From Gammaproteobacteria bacterium (GTDB lineage: Bacteria; Pseudomonadota; Gammaproteobacteria; SZUA-229), in assembly GCA_026195895.1 (NCBI GenBank), contig JAPHRO010000019.1, positions 1-64,000 of the forward strand: a stretch of DNA of 64,000 nt. Reading direction: 5' to 3'. Every line of letters begins with the position of its first letter. Position 1 is the stretch's first letter. Below the pieces are notes generated by a model. The model ran no database searches and was not told the origin of the DNA. It saw nothing but the letters and a program-made list of their open reading frames with translations. Positions 9,715 through 19,195 of this stretch are shown one piece after another. The position numbers and the translations under genes are program-made.

Positions 9715-10621
9715 TAGCAGGCATAGGATCGGTTATGAGTTGTTTATTATCTGAGCCAGACATGGCCGATGAAATTGGCCAGACGCGTTGTGTGGCCTTG
9801 ATAGTTTCGTCAGTGTCATCTATCACAGCATTTATACTTTCTAACATTAGCGGTATTTTTTGCACGTCGGTGTTTAAACTTTCAACCATTTGATTTATCT
9901 GCACCGTCGTTGCATGTAAATTTTCAATACCCTGCTTGAAATCCTGACTTGATTTATCATCATAAATCAGGGTACCAACAGGGCCCGCGCCGGTTTTTAT
10001 ATGTTCTGACATATCTTTTATATTCGTTGCAAGTTGTTGAAAAGCACTGATAGTATCCGCAATTTTTTTGGGTTCTACGGCTGCTACGACATTTGAAATA
10101 TCTTCTATGACAGAATTGACGGTTTGAATCGTCTCAGTTGCTTCAGCTATCACATCCTCCACCGACCTGGATTCCTGAACAGCCAGAGTAACACCTTCGT
10201 CTATCATTGCCAGATCTGGCGAACCTGCCGTTATCGATATTATTGATTTACCAATAATGGTTGCATTTAAACTACTGACTTTAATACGCGAATCGGTACG
10301 TAATAATTTATGATATCGCTTAACGATATTCATCGTCAGCAAAATATCGTTTTTATCTGTAATATCGATAGCTGATACATGTCCAACTTCAAAGCCTGAT
10401 ATCTGGACGATAGTCTCTTTACTAAGCCCCTCGGCTGAACTGAGCTTGCCATAAATAACGAAATATTCTTCAAATATATTCTGACTTTTTATTTGTGCAA
10501 ATAACATTGCCAGCAATAAGCCTACTGTTACCAGAATAAAAGCGCCGACTAATTGCTCCTGAAACCCATAACTGGTTCGATGAATATAGTGGGTAGCTTT
10601 TGTTTGTTCGTTATTTGGCAT
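9707..10621 (-). CDS. MCE-domain protein (MlaD family)
   Basis: An inner-membrane-anchored, periplasmic lipid-binding subunit. One transmembrane helix lies near residues 22-43 (VGAFILVTVGLLLAMLFAQI). A single MCE domain follows (about 45-125), with GLSKETIVQISGFEVGHVSAI and a DSRIKVSSLNATIIGKSIISITAG core. The rest (about 130-290) is predicted helical and carries the VEDVIAEATETIQTVN-like pattern common in MCE proteins with a needle-like or coiled tail. At 304 residues it is about twice the length of E. coli MlaD (183), so it resembles longer MCE proteins. It lies 14 bases after the ATPase gene and overlaps the TPR lipoprotein gene by eight bases. Confidence 0.88.
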   Translation of the reverse strand: MPNNEQTKATHYIHRTSYGFQEQLVGAFILVTVGLLLAMLFAQIKSQNIFEEYFVIYGKLSSAEGLSKETIVQISGFEVGHVSAIDITDKNDILLTMNIVKRYHKLLRTDSRIKVSSLNATIIGKSIISITAGSPDLAMIDEGVTLAVQESRSVEDVIAEATETIQTVNSVIEDISNVVAAVEPKKIADTISAFQQLATNIKDMSEHIKTGAGPVGTLIYDDKSSQDFKQGIENLHATTVQINQMVESLNTDVQKIPLMLESINAVIDDTDETIKATQRVWPISSAMSGSDNKQLITDPMPAND

Positions 10622-10635
10622 AAAAAAACATCAAC

Positions 10636-11379
10636 TTAATTCATATAATAGTTCTTCAGAAAATCTGATACGTCAGGGTCTGGAGATTGTTGCAGTTCAT
10701 TTTCGTTATTAAATACCAGCATATTCGATGGCGAAACAAAAACAATTGTATCCGAATAGCGGCAGGCAAATTCAATATTTCGAGTATTTAATACCACAGC
10801 CAGATTATTTTTCTGCATTTGATTTTCTAAAAACGTTCTGACCATCTGCTTTGCCTGGACACCTATGCGTGAAAATAAATTATCGATAAAAATCACTTTC
10901 GGTTCCAGCATCATCGCTCTGACCAACAGGGCCTGGTAGCGTTTTTCCGCATCCACATAAGCGGGTAGCTGCTGTAAACTTTGGAAATCCGTATAGCCGA
11001 TCTGGGATAACAGGCCCAGCGCCCTTTCTTCCAGTTGCGATGTACTTCCCTGCTTATGATATAAAGCGGGTGTAACAATATTGTCCATTATGTTCAGTAC
11101 CGACAATAATGCCGTACTGGTGCCTACATAGGCTATTTTTTTTCTACTATCCAGCCAGCCCTGACGTCCGATTGAATTGATATTCTTACCCATCAATTCC
11201 AGTTCTCCACCCTCGAAGTCTTCCAGACCTGCGAGTATTTTCAACCAGATAGATTTGTCAGCGGATTCCGGCCCGATGATACTGGTCATCGTGCCAGGCA
11301 TAATGGCAATATCAAACTGACTATATATATTCTCATTGCACTGGCGAATACCTTTGGCTTGTATCAGGATATTTTCCAC
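10636..11379 (-). CDS. MlaF-like ABC ATPase with degenerate catalytic motifs
   Basis: The 247-residue protein aligns along its whole length with ABC nucleotide-binding domains of MCE systems, yet nearly all catalytic motifs are altered. Walker A reads GPESADKS (36-43), with Asp41 in place of the invariant Gly before Lys. The Q-loop Gln is replaced by Thr87. The LSGGQ signature position reads YVDAE (141-145). Walker B reads VIFIDN with Asn167 in place of the catalytic Glu. The H-loop position falls on Arg200 (NTRNI) instead of His. The frame is intact, and spacing to both neighbours is tight (14 and 18 bases), so this is not simple gene decay. It may bind nucleotide without hydrolysing it, pair with a second active ATPase encoded elsewhere, or have become structural. 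Confidence 0.8.
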   Translation of the reverse strand: MENILIQAKGIRQCNENIYSQFDIAIMPGTMTSIIGPESADKSIWLKILAGLEDFEGGELELMGKNINSIGRQGWLDSRKKIAYVGTSTALLSVLNIMDNIVTPALYHKQGSTSQLEERALGLLSQIGYTDFQSLQQLPAYVDAEKRYQALLVRAMMLEPKVIFIDNLFSRIGVQAKQMVRTFLENQMQKNNLAVVLNTRNIEFACRYSDTIVFVSPSNMLVFNNENELQQSPDPDVSDFLKNYYMN

Positions 11380-11397
11380 GATTTTTGAATCACTCCT

Positions 11398-12186
11398 TTA
11401 GATCAGCAACAGGGCAAAAATACCATCAATCAAAAACAGCATAACCAGCGTATTTACAATTGCTTTTTGTGTTTGTTGTGGCACTTCAGTCGGCGATTTA
11501 TCGACTTTAAGCCCGTGATAACAGGCGGTAGCACCAATAATTAAGCCGAATAAAATATTCTTGGCAATAAATATTGGCAACACAATGGGATCTAAACCCT
11601 GTGCCAGTTGAGTCAGGTAATTAAAGTGTGTTTTTGAAAGCAGCAGGCCACTAAGCAATATTCCGGACACCATCGAGATCAAGGTAAAAAACACGGCAAC
11701 CGCCAGTTGCGAGATGGTTGCACCCAATATACGTGGTGCAATCATATATTCATTAATATCTATACCCATGTATTCCAGTGCTTCAATCTCTTTATGTAAC
11801 TTCATATTTCCTATATCAACTGCTATAGCTGAGCCAGTTCGGCTAATCAGAGTAAACGCTGACATCATGGGGCCGATTTCAAGTCCCACCAGATAAACGA
11901 GAATAGTCACTGTATCGCCGACGGAGTCAAATAAGGCAATTAATCGAAAAGTAAATACAAAACCAATTATTAATGCCAGTATGGTAATAACTGGCATGGC
12001 ATCTATTCCGGTAAAGATAATCTGGCTGACAAGCGGTCGATAACTGTCGCGGTTGAGTAATCGAATCTTTTTGAACCAGTCGCGAAGCGCAAAGACAGTA
12101 AACGTAGTGAGATTGAGCAAATATGACAAGCGCTTTAAAATAAAATAACCAGGCCATCCTAGAATTGTATTAATAGTGTTTGTCAT
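11398..12186 (-). CDS. MlaE-family ABC transporter permease
   Basis: An inner-membrane permease of the MCE transport system, 262 residues. The MlaE hallmark is clear: RTGSAIAVDIGNMKLHKEIEALEYMGI (about residues 114-140), which corresponds to the coupling-helix region RxGxAxAxELGxMxxxxQIDALxxMG of MlaE. It is followed by four to five hydrophobic segments. A hydrophilic N-terminal segment with FKKIRLLNRDSYRPLV precedes the first long membrane helix, as in MlaE. It is the first gene of the permease/ATPase/MCE/TPR operon, 86 bases downstream of dnaE on the same strand. Confidence 0.9.
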   Translation of the reverse strand: MTNTINTILGWPGYFILKRLSYLLNLTTFTVFALRDWFKKIRLLNRDSYRPLVSQIIFTGIDAMPVITILALIIGFVFTFRLIALFDSVGDTVTILVYLVGLEIGPMMSAFTLISRTGSAIAVDIGNMKLHKEIEALEYMGIDINEYMIAPRILGATISQLAVAVFFTLISMVSGILLSGLLLSKTHFNYLTQLAQGLDPIVLPIFIAKNILFGLIIGATACYHGLKVDKSPTEVPQQTQKAIVNTLVMLFLIDGIFALLLI

Positions 12187-12250
12187 ATTCCCTGCATTGA
12201 TGGTCGCGGCTAACTGAACCCTGTTGAGTATAGTACGTCAGAGCTGTTTA

Positions 12251-12268
12251 TATTGTCGGCTGACAATA
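12251..12268. repeat. 18-base inverted repeat between dnaE and the MCE operon
   Basis: TATTGTC (12251-12257) and GACAATA (12262-12268) form a perfect seven-base-pair inverted repeat around GGCT. It sits four bases after the dnaE stop and about 65 bases before the permease start. No clear U-tract follows on the minus strand, so a weak terminator and an operator are both possible. Confidence 0.45.
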
Positions 12269-12272
12269 ACAA

Positions 12273-15200
12273 CTAATAAATCATGCGAACCTGCTGTTCT
12301 CCTGCCAGATCAGTAAGTCGATTAATCAGCTCATCACTCGGCTGCACATGCCAGCTATCACCGAGTGACAGTTTGGCAGATGCGCCGTTCTTTTTATAAT
12401 TAATCCAGACCGGACAGTCACCTTCTCTAAATGGGTTTAGAATTGTATTAAGCTCATGGACAAATCCATTTTCTGTTTGCTTTTCATCCAGCGAAATTTC
12501 CAGACGTCTGGCAAATCGCTGCCGTGCTTCAGTAATATCGTAAATGGTATCGGCAGTAATCCGGTAGCCACCAAAATAGTCATCATAGACCACCTTGCCT
12601 TCGACAATAATGAGCTTGTCCTTATTGAGCAAATAGCCATATTGCTCGAACTTTTCTTCAAATATTCGCACTTCAATACGCGCGGTTCGATCATCCAGCA
12701 CGGCAGAGACGATCTTGCTACCGGTTTTAGTTTTACGCACCCGCATGCCAATCATCAGCCCCGCCAGCTTAAATTCTTTGGCATTTCGCTCGGCCATATA
12801 ACCACCACCCGAACTGGAGCCGACGATATCCCCCAGGTCGCCCAGTCGGCATTCGGTAAATTTGCGTAATTCCTGCTCATAGCGGTTGATCGGATGCCCG
12901 GTCAGGTACAAACCCAGGGTTTCTTTTTCCAGCGTGAGACGCTGTTCTTCTTCCCACTCCGGTACCGTTATCGCATCGACTGGCGCGATACAGTCCTCAT
13001 CCGTCGCCGAACCAAACATATCATCCTGTCCCATCTGGGCATTTTTCTGATATTGATCCGCCATCTGGATAGCATCCTGCAATCGTGCCATCAGGCTGGC
13101 CCGGTTCGGACCCAGCTTATCTAAAGCACCCGATCGAACTAAGGCCTCCATCACGCGCTTGTTAACCTTGCGGCTGTCAATGCGTCGACAGAAGTCGTAG
13201 AGGTCCTTAAATACCCCATTCAGTTGACGTTCTTCAATAATACCTAGCAAAGCGGCTTCACCAACCCCCTTAATCGCCCCCAGGCCATACAGCACCTGAC
13301 CATCATCGGGCACGCTAAATTTAATAATTGAGCTGTTGATATCCGGCGTCAGCACATTGAGCTGCATGCGTTTACAGTCTTCAATCAGCGTAACGACCTT
13401 GTCGGTATTGTCCATATCCGCGGACAATACCGCCGCCATAAACTCGGCAGGGTAATGAGACTTTAACCAACAGGTCTGGTAGGACAGTAGCGCATAGGCC
13501 GCCGAGTGTGACTTGTTAAATCCATAGCCGGCAAATTTTTCCACCAGATCAAAAATCTTTGTCGCCAGATCGGCATCAATACCATTCTCACTGGCGCCTT
13601 TGGCAAATACCGCCCGCTGCTCGGCCATGACTTCCGGCTTTTTCTTACCCATGGCGCGTCGCAACATATCCGCACCACCCAGGGTATAGCCCGCCAGTAC
13701 CTGGGCAATCTGCATAACCTGTTCCTGGTAAAGAATAATGCCGTAAGTGGGTTCGAGTATGGGTTTCAGGGAATCATGCTGATACTGCGCATCGGGATAG
13801 GACACTTCCTCACGCCCATGTTTACGATTGATGAAGTTATCTACCATGCCAGACTGCAATGGCCCCGGACGGAACAATGCCACCAGTGCGATGATGTCTT
13901 CGAAGCAGTCCGGCTGCAGGCGCTTGATCAAATCTTTCATGCCGCTGGATTCCAGCTGGAATACTGCGGTGGTTTCAGCCGCCAGCAGCAGTTCAAAGGC
14001 CTGCTTGTCATCCAGCGGCAGCAAATTAATATCCAGCTCGTGCTGATCGGGGTGGCGCGATTTTATATTCTCCACCGCCCAATCGATGATGGTGAGTGTG
14101 CGTAAGCCGAGGAAATCGAATTTAACCAGACCGATTGACTCGACATCATCCTTATCAAACTGGGTGACGATACTCTGGCCGCCCTGCTCACAGTAAAGCG
14201 GCGTAAAATCCGTTAATACCGACGGCGAGATTACCACCCCCCCGGCATGCTTACCCGCATTACGCGCACAGCCTTCTAAAGACAGGGCCATATCAATCAG
14301 CTCATGGACCTCCTCTTCATTCCTGTAGGCAGCAGCCAGATCTTCCGCTTCTTCCAGCGCCCGGGTCAGGGTCATGCCGATTTCAAACGGAATCATCTTG
14401 GCAATGCGGTCCACAAAGCCATAGGACAGGCCCATCACCCGCCCCACATCTCGGATGACCGCCTTTGCGGCCATGGTGCCGTAGGTAATAATTTGCGAAA
14501 CACGATCACGCCCATAGTGCTGCGCCACATAATCAATCACCCGATCACGACCTTCCATACAGAAGTCGACGTCGAAGTCAGGCAGGGAGACACGTTCCGG
14601 ATTCAGGAAACGTTCGAACAGCAGATCGAATTCCAGCGGATCCAGGTCGGTGATTAACATGGCGTAGGCCACCAGCGATCCAGCACCGGAGCCACGACCG
14701 GGCCCAACCGGAATATGGTTATCCTTGGACCACTGAATAAAATCCGCCACGATGAGGAAGTAGCCGGGAAAACCCATGTTGATAATGACGTCCAGCTCCA
14801 CCTGGAGTCGGTCAAAATAAAGCTGACGTTTTTGTTCCCGCTCGGGATCATCAGGTGCAATGATCACCTGCAGACGTTTTTCCAGACCTTCTCGAGCGAC
14901 GCGGATGAAATAACTATCAGTCGTCTCGCCTTCGGGTATCGGGAAATTGGGCAGAAAACTTTCGCCCAGCCGCACCGTTAAATTACAGCGGCGGGCTATT
15001 TCTACGGAATTCTCCAGTGCTTCAGGGATATCAGCAAACAACGCCAGCATTTCTTCTTCAGAACGAAGATATTGTTGCTCTGAGTAATGTTTGGGTCGTC
15101 TGGGATCATCCATGGCGCGGCCATCATGGATACAAACACGGACTTCATGACTGGCAAATTCACTGGCTTTGAGAAAATGCACATCATTGGTGGCGACCAC

Positions 15201-15782
15201 GGGTGTCTGTGTGGCCAGTGCCAGACTTACTGCAGCATGCAAATACTCCTCTTCGCCCTCACGCCCAGTACGCTGCAATTCGAGATAATAGCGATCTGGA
15301 AAGATCGCTTGCCAGGCCTTCAATAAAGCTTCCGCCTGTATCTGATTACCCGACAACAAAGAGCGGCCAACGTCGCCTTCACGGCCTCCGGATAGCGCAA
15401 TCAGACCACCGCTCAGTTCGCGCAACCAGTCGACTTCCATCATCGGAATACCACCGTGCTGTCCTTCAAGATATGCCTTGGACACTAGCTGAGTCAGATT
15501 CTGGTAGCCTTCATTATTCTGGCAAAGTAGCACCATGCGTGAAGGCTGCTCTGTTTCCACCGCCGGACGTATCCAGGCATCGACACCAATAATGGGTTTT
15601 ATACCCGCCGCCATAGCCGCCCGGTAAAACTTCACCATGGCAAACAGGTTGCTTTGATCGGTTAGCGCCAGGGCCGGCATGTTCTGTTCAGTGGCCATCT
15701 GCATCAAAGGTTTGATGCGCACAACACCGTTTACCAGTGAATATTCTGTGTGAATGCGAAGGTGTACAAAGCGGGGATTCAT
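12273..15782 (-). CDS. dnaE: DNA polymerase III subunit alpha
   Basis: The replicative polymerase catalytic subunit, 1169 residues, close to the E. coli length (1160). The N-terminal PHP domain begins [14 protein letters not shown]. The polymerase active site shows PDFDVDF with Asp402 and Asp404, and the third acidic residue lies in [12 protein letters not shown] near 560. [18 protein letters not shown] near 755-772 belongs to the fingers/beta-binding region. A helix-hairpin-helix ([14 protein letters not shown]) lies near 835, and a C-terminal OB-fold follows from about 990. It lies downstream of rnhB with a 333-base gap, unlike enterics where the two genes are nearly contiguous. Confidence 0.98.
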   Translation of the reverse strand: MNPRFVHLRIHTEYSLVNGVVRIKPLMQMATEQNMPALALTDQSNLFAMVKFYRAAMAAGIKPIIGVDAWIRPAVETEQPSRMVLLCQNNEGYQNLTQLVSKAYLEGQHGGIPMMEVDWLRELSGGLIALSGGREGDVGRSLLSGNQIQAEALLKAWQAIFPDRYYLELQRTGREGEEEYLHAAVSLALATQTPVVATNDVHFLKASEFASHEVRVCIHDGRAMDDPRRPKHYSEQQYLRSEEEMLALFADIPEALENSVEIARRCNLTVRLGESFLPNFPIPEGETTDSYFIRVAREGLEKRLQVIIAPDDPEREQKRQLYFDRLQVELDVIINMGFPGYFLIVADFIQWSKDNHIPVGPGRGSGAGSLVAYAMLITDLDPLEFDLLFERFLNPERVSLPDFDVDFCMEGRDRVIDYVAQHYGRDRVSQIITYGTMAAKAVIRDVGRVMGLSYGFVDRIAKMIPFEIGMTLTRALEEAEDLAAAYRNEEEVHELIDMALSLEGCARNAGKHAGGVVISPSVLTDFTPLYCEQGGQSIVTQFDKDDVESIGLVKFDFLGLRTLTIIDWAVENIKSRHPDQHELDINLLPLDDKQAFELLLAAETTAVFQLESSGMKDLIKRLQPDCFEDIIALVALFRPGPLQSGMVDNFINRKHGREEVSYPDAQYQHDSLKPILEPTYGIILYQEQVMQIAQVLAGYTLGGADMLRRAMGKKKPEVMAEQRAVFAKGASENGIDADLATKIFDLVEKFAGYGFNKSHSAAYALLSYQTCWLKSHYPAEFMAAVLSADMDNTDKVVTLIEDCKRMQLNVLTPDINSSIIKFSVPDDGQVLYGLGAIKGVGEAALLGIIEERQLNGVFKDLYDFCRRIDSRKVNKRVMEALVRSGALDKLGPNRASLMARLQDAIQMADQYQKNAQMGQDDMFGSATDEDCIAPVDAITVPEWEEEQRLTLEKETLGLYLTGHPINRYEQELRKFTECRLGDLGDIVGSSSGGGYMAERNAKEFKLAGLMIGMRVRKTKTGSKIVSAVLDDRTARIEVRIFEEKFEQYGYLLNKDKLIIVEGKVVYDDYFGGYRITADTIYDITEARQRFARRLEISLDEKQTENGFVHELNTILNPFREGDCPVWINYKKNGASAKLSLGDSWHVQPSDELINRLTDLAGEQQVRMIY

Positions 15783-16115
15783 GCAGTAATCTTTAACTTA
15801 ATTAATATTTTAAATATGTTATATAACTTATTGTTTTAATAAGATTATTACTGTCATCGAATATGATAGTACTGAAGCCCGGTTATTATGAAACAGATTA
15901 GTGCCTTTGCCAAGGCAGATGATTCAAATTCCATATTTAACTTGGTCAGCAGTTCATTTTTGAGCAAATCTACCACTTCAGCCAACATATCGAGCAATAA
16001 TCAGAGCCGTTTTACCACTTTTGCACATATAGTATGTAAAACATGCCAGTTTAGTGATCTAGCACCGGACAAAAGCCACATATTTAACTTTAAGAGAGAA
16101 ATATATACTATTGTT
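15783..16115. other. Gene-poor gap between rnhB and dnaE
   Basis: This 333-base AT-rich stretch holds no gene I can support. The first 80 bases upstream of dnaE are strongly AT-rich and are the likely place of a dnaE promoter, although no good -35/-10 pair stands out. A 77-codon plus-strand frame (15888-16121) lacks a ribosome binding site and any recognisable motif, and was not called. Confidence 0.5.
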
Positions 16116-16718
16116 TTATAATAATTTTTTAACCGGTGCGAACGATTTCCGATGTAACGGACAGGGGCCATGTTGTTGCAGCAGCTCCATGTGCAGTTTT
16201 GTTGGATAGCCCTTATGCCGATCAAATTCGTATTGCGGGTATTGCTCATGTAATTGGTACATTTGCTGATCCCGATCCACCTTGGCCAGAATCGAGGCAG
16301 CCGCGATGGCACTCACCCGCGCATCACCTTTCACTATGGCGGCAGTTTTACACGACAGCTCGGGGCATTTATTGCCATCTATCAATGCAATATCAGGCTC
16401 GATTTCCAGGCGTTCAACTGCCTGTTTCATCGCCATTAAACTGGCCTGCAGAATATTGATCTGATCAATTTCTGCCGCTGCAACCGACACAATCTTCCAG
16501 CACAGGGCATGGTTTTTGATTTGTTCTGCCAGTACATTGCGCTTTTTTTCACTGAGTTTTTTTGAATCGTTTAAACCGACTATGGGTTTCGCCGGATCAA
16601 GAATAACCGCGGCTGCAACGACAGCACCAACCAGCGGCCCTCTCCCCGCTTCATCTACGCCCGCAATAAATTTGTAAGGGCTTAAGTCAATCTCTATATC
16701 ATTAGCAATATCGTCCAC
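16116..16718 (-). CDS. rnhB: Ribonuclease HII
   Basis: It cuts RNA in RNA/DNA hybrids and at single ribonucleotides in DNA. The 200-residue length is standard. Active-site motifs are [22 protein letters not shown] (about 18-39, with the catalytic Asp-Glu pair), [12 protein letters not shown] near 49, ALIDGN near 113 (third acidic residue) and [12 protein letters not shown] near 139 (fourth). It keeps its classic neighbourhood, except that lpxB, which normally precedes it on the same strand, is here divergent with 67 bases between the starts. Confidence 0.97.
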   Translation of the reverse strand: MDDIANDIEIDLSPYKFIAGVDEAGRGPLVGAVVAAAVILDPAKPIVGLNDSKKLSEKKRNVLAEQIKNHALCWKIVSVAAAEIDQINILQASLMAMKQAVERLEIEPDIALIDGNKCPELSCKTAAIVKGDARVSAIAAASILAKVDRDQQMYQLHEQYPQYEFDRHKGYPTKLHMELLQQHGPCPLHRKSFAPVKKLL

Positions 16719-16785
16719 AGATCACTTCCGGTACAATTCAAAACTCGCTCATCATAATCTGTTACTTCTTATACGCAAGCCAAAC

Positions 16786-17925
16786 ATGAACAAAACCATA
16801 ATGATTAGCGCTGGAGAAGCATCTGGCGATTTACATGCTGCCAATATGATCAGGGCACTGCAGCAACTCGATCCCGATTTAAAATTCACCGGTATGGGCG
16901 CCAGTAAAATGCACAAGGCCGGGGCTGAACTGCTGGTTGACTGTACTGATATTGCAGTGATGGGCATAGTCGAAGTGTTACTCAAATATCGCCAGATCAT
17001 GAAAGCGCTGAATATTCTTCGCGACGCCATTAAACAAAATCCACCTGATCTGCTGGTACTGGTTGATTATCAGGAATTTAATTTTAAATTGGCGCAGACA
17101 GCTAAAGCCTGCGGCGTCAAAGTCCTGTTTTATATCAGCCCCCAGGTATGGGCCTGGCGTCCACACCGAGTAAAGAAAATGGGTGAACGTATCGATATGA
17201 TGGCGGTACTCTTTCCTTTTGAAGAGAAATTTTATAAGAATGCCAATGTACCGGTCAGGTTTGTCGGTAATCCCCTGGTCGACCAGGCCCAGTCATCCCT
17301 GACCAGAGTCGAGGCGCTTGAGCATTTCCAGCTACAGCAGGACCGGAGAACCATCGGACTATTCCCTGGCAGTCGTAAAACCGAAATTCAACGCTTACTG
17401 CCCACACTGTTACAGGCAAGTCGTCTGTTATACAGGAAGCACAACGATTTACAGTTTATTTTACCCGTTGCAAGCACCTTGGGTATCGATGAAGTCGAGC
17501 CTTATTTAGCTGATTTTGATGACATCAGTATAAAACTGGTACAGGATAATCCATACGACGTAATGCAGGCCTGCGATGCTATTATGACTGCATCCGGCAC
17601 AGCTACTCTGGAAATTGCCTTGCTGGGCATACCGAATGTTATTACCTATCGCATCTCACCCATCTCATACTTTATTTTAAAACGACTGGTTAGCATCAGG
17701 CATATCGGGCTGGTAAATATCGTGGCCGAAAAAGAAATTGTGAAGGAATTTATTCAGCACGAGGCAACGCCGCAAAATCTGTATACTGAAATTGACAGAC
17801 TGTTAACCGATCAGAATTACCGAGAGAATATGATTAGAGAACTTAATCAGGTGAAAGCCCTGCTGGGAAAAGAAGGCGGCTCACAAAATATCGCGCGACT
17901 TGCTATGGAAATGCTGGCGGATTGA
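16786..17925 (+). CDS. lpxB: Lipid-A-disaccharide synthase (inverted relative to its usual operon)
   Basis: This membrane-associated GT19 glycosyltransferase joins UDP-2,3-diacylglucosamine and lipid X into the lipid A disaccharide. At 379 residues it has the usual length. Motifs seen are ISAGEASGDLHAANMI near residues 6-22, FTGMGASKM, VDYQEFNFKLA near 90, YISPQVWAWRPHRVKK near 117-132, LFPGSRKTEI near 194 and ASGTATLEIALLGIPNVI near 266-283. It sits between rnhB and lpxA, where lpxB normally is, but on the opposite strand: divergent from rnhB and convergent with lpxA, whose end lies 19 bases away. It therefore needs its own promoter, which must lie in the 67-base rnhB-lpxB gap or within rnhB. 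Confidence 0.97.
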   Translation: MNKTIMISAGEASGDLHAANMIRALQQLDPDLKFTGMGASKMHKAGAELLVDCTDIAVMGIVEVLLKYRQIMKALNILRDAIKQNPPDLLVLVDYQEFNFKLAQTAKACGVKVLFYISPQVWAWRPHRVKKMGERIDMMAVLFPFEEKFYKNANVPVRFVGNPLVDQAQSSLTRVEALEHFQLQQDRRTIGLFPGSRKTEIQRLLPTLLQASRLLYRKHNDLQFILPVASTLGIDEVEPYLADFDDISIKLVQDNPYDVMQACDAIMTASGTATLEIALLGIPNVITYRISPISYFILKRLVSIRHIGLVNIVAEKEIVKEFIQHEATPQNLYTEIDRLLTDQNYRENMIRELNQVKALLGKEGGSQNIARLAMEMLAD

Positions 17926-17944
17926 CACTCGCTTAAATAAGTTT

Positions 17945-18718
17945 TTAGCGAACCACTCCACGCTCACTGGAAACAATAAAATCCACCATCAGCTTTACTT
18001 CAGGAAACTCATCGACCAGGGGTTGAACTTTTTGCAGCGACTCCTCGCGCGGGGCACGGGATCGGATCATAATTTTGTAAGCATTAGTAATGGCTCGAAT
18101 GGCCTTGTCAGAAAAACCTCGGCGTTTTAACCCAACTTTATTAATGCCTTTGGCTTTGGCAAAACTGCCTGCGACGATCACGTAGGGCGCCACATCCATA
18201 TTCACCGCCGAGCCCATGCTGGTAAAGCAGTGAGATCCAATTTTTGAAAATTGGTGCACCAGGGTAAAACCACCTAAAATCGCATGATCCCCCACTTCCA
18301 CATGGCCGGCCAGTGAAGCTGAGTTGGCCAATATTACATGATTCCCGATCTGGCAATCATGCGCGACATGGACATAAGCCATGAACAAATTATCACTGCC
18401 AATTCGCGTTATTGAACCACCGTCTTCTGTACCACGATGAAAAGTCACAAATTCACGAATCGTATTATTGTCACCGATTTCTAACCAGGTGGTTTCCTTC
18501 GGGCTAAACTTAAGGTCCTGAGGATCTTCGCCAATTGATGCGAATTGAAATATTTTATTATTTTTGCCAATTTTGCCTGGCCCCTTGATCACGACGTGCG
18601 GGCCAATCCAGGTGCCCTCACCAATTTCGACATCTGCACCTACGATACTGTAGGGGCCTATTTCTACATCGCCTGCAATGTTTGCAGATGGGTCGATAAT
18701 CGCAGTTTGGTGAATCAT
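17945..18718 (-). CDS. lpxA: UDP-N-acetylglucosamine O-acyltransferase
   Basis: It performs the first lipid A step, transferring a 3-hydroxyacyl chain from ACP to UDP-GlcNAc in the cytoplasm. The 257-residue protein has the left-handed beta-helix hexapeptide repeats (IHQTAIIDPSANIAGDVEIGP and onward). The catalytic His lies in MAYVHVAHDCQIGNH, near residue 121-124. The C-terminal helical domain contains GLKRRGFSDKAIRAI, typical of LpxA. It follows fabZ by 20 bases and is the last gene of the bamA-skp-lpxD-fabZ-lpxA run because lpxB is inverted. Confidence 0.98.
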   Translation of the reverse strand: MIHQTAIIDPSANIAGDVEIGPYSIVGADVEIGEGTWIGPHVVIKGPGKIGKNNKIFQFASIGEDPQDLKFSPKETTWLEIGDNNTIREFVTFHRGTEDGGSITRIGSDNLFMAYVHVAHDCQIGNHVILANSASLAGHVEVGDHAILGGFTLVHQFSKIGSHCFTSMGSAVNMDVAPYVIVAGSFAKAKGINKVGLKRRGFSDKAIRAITNAYKIMIRSRAPREESLQKVQPLVDEFPEVKLMVDFIVSSERGVVR

Positions 18719-18738
18719 TTTATTCTTTCAAAACCCTG

Positions 18739-19185
18739 CTATGAAATACGAGAGGCGGCACACATTATTTCGGCACTTGCAGCCAGTTTGTCATCAACTC
18801 TGGCTTCACATTCAAACTTCCAGATATCTCGTCTGCGTTTTAATAATTTAACATGCAAGGTCAATACATCGCCAGGTATCACCTGCCTCTTGAACCGTGC
18901 TTTATCCGCTCCGGCAAATAAATACAGCATATCCTCGCTAGGCTGATCATCCATTGTTTTAAACCCAAGCAAGCCTGTCGCCTGAGCCATGGCTTCTATA
19001 ATTAGCACACCAGGCATCACTGGAAAATCGGGGAAATGTCCCTGAAAAAACGGTTCATTTACGGTTACATTTTTTACCGCAGTTAGCCACTCACCTGACT
19101 TATAATCGACAACTTTATCGACTAATAGAAATGGATATCTGTGAGCCAGGTATTTTTTTATTTCGTTTACATTCATTGTGTTCAA
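18739..19185 (-). CDS. fabZ: 3-hydroxyacyl-ACP dehydratase FabZ
   Basis: A hot-dog-fold dehydratase that forms trans-2-enoyl-ACP in fatty acid elongation and competes with LpxA/LpxD for 3-hydroxyacyl-ACP. The 148-residue length is usual. The N-terminus has [13 protein letters not shown]. The catalytic His and Glu are in [19 protein letters not shown] (about residues 50-68). It lies ten bases after lpxD and 20 bases before lpxA, which keeps the supply of acyl-ACP and its use in lipid A under shared transcription. Confidence 0.97.
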   Translation of the reverse strand: MNTMNVNEIKKYLAHRYPFLLVDKVVDYKSGEWLTAVKNVTVNEPFFQGHFPDFPVMPGVLIIEAMAQATGLLGFKTMDDQPSEDMLYLFAGADKARFKRQVIPGDVLTLHVKLLKRRRDIWKFECEARVDDKLAASAEIMCAASRIS

Positions 19186-19195
19186 GGAACTTTCC

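Noticed and set aside
15888-16121. A 77-codon plus-strand frame between dnaE and rnhB
   Set aside because: No Shine-Dalgarno sequence, biased Ser/Thr/Asn composition typical of AT-rich spacer, and no recognisable motif. It also runs into the 3' end of rnhB.
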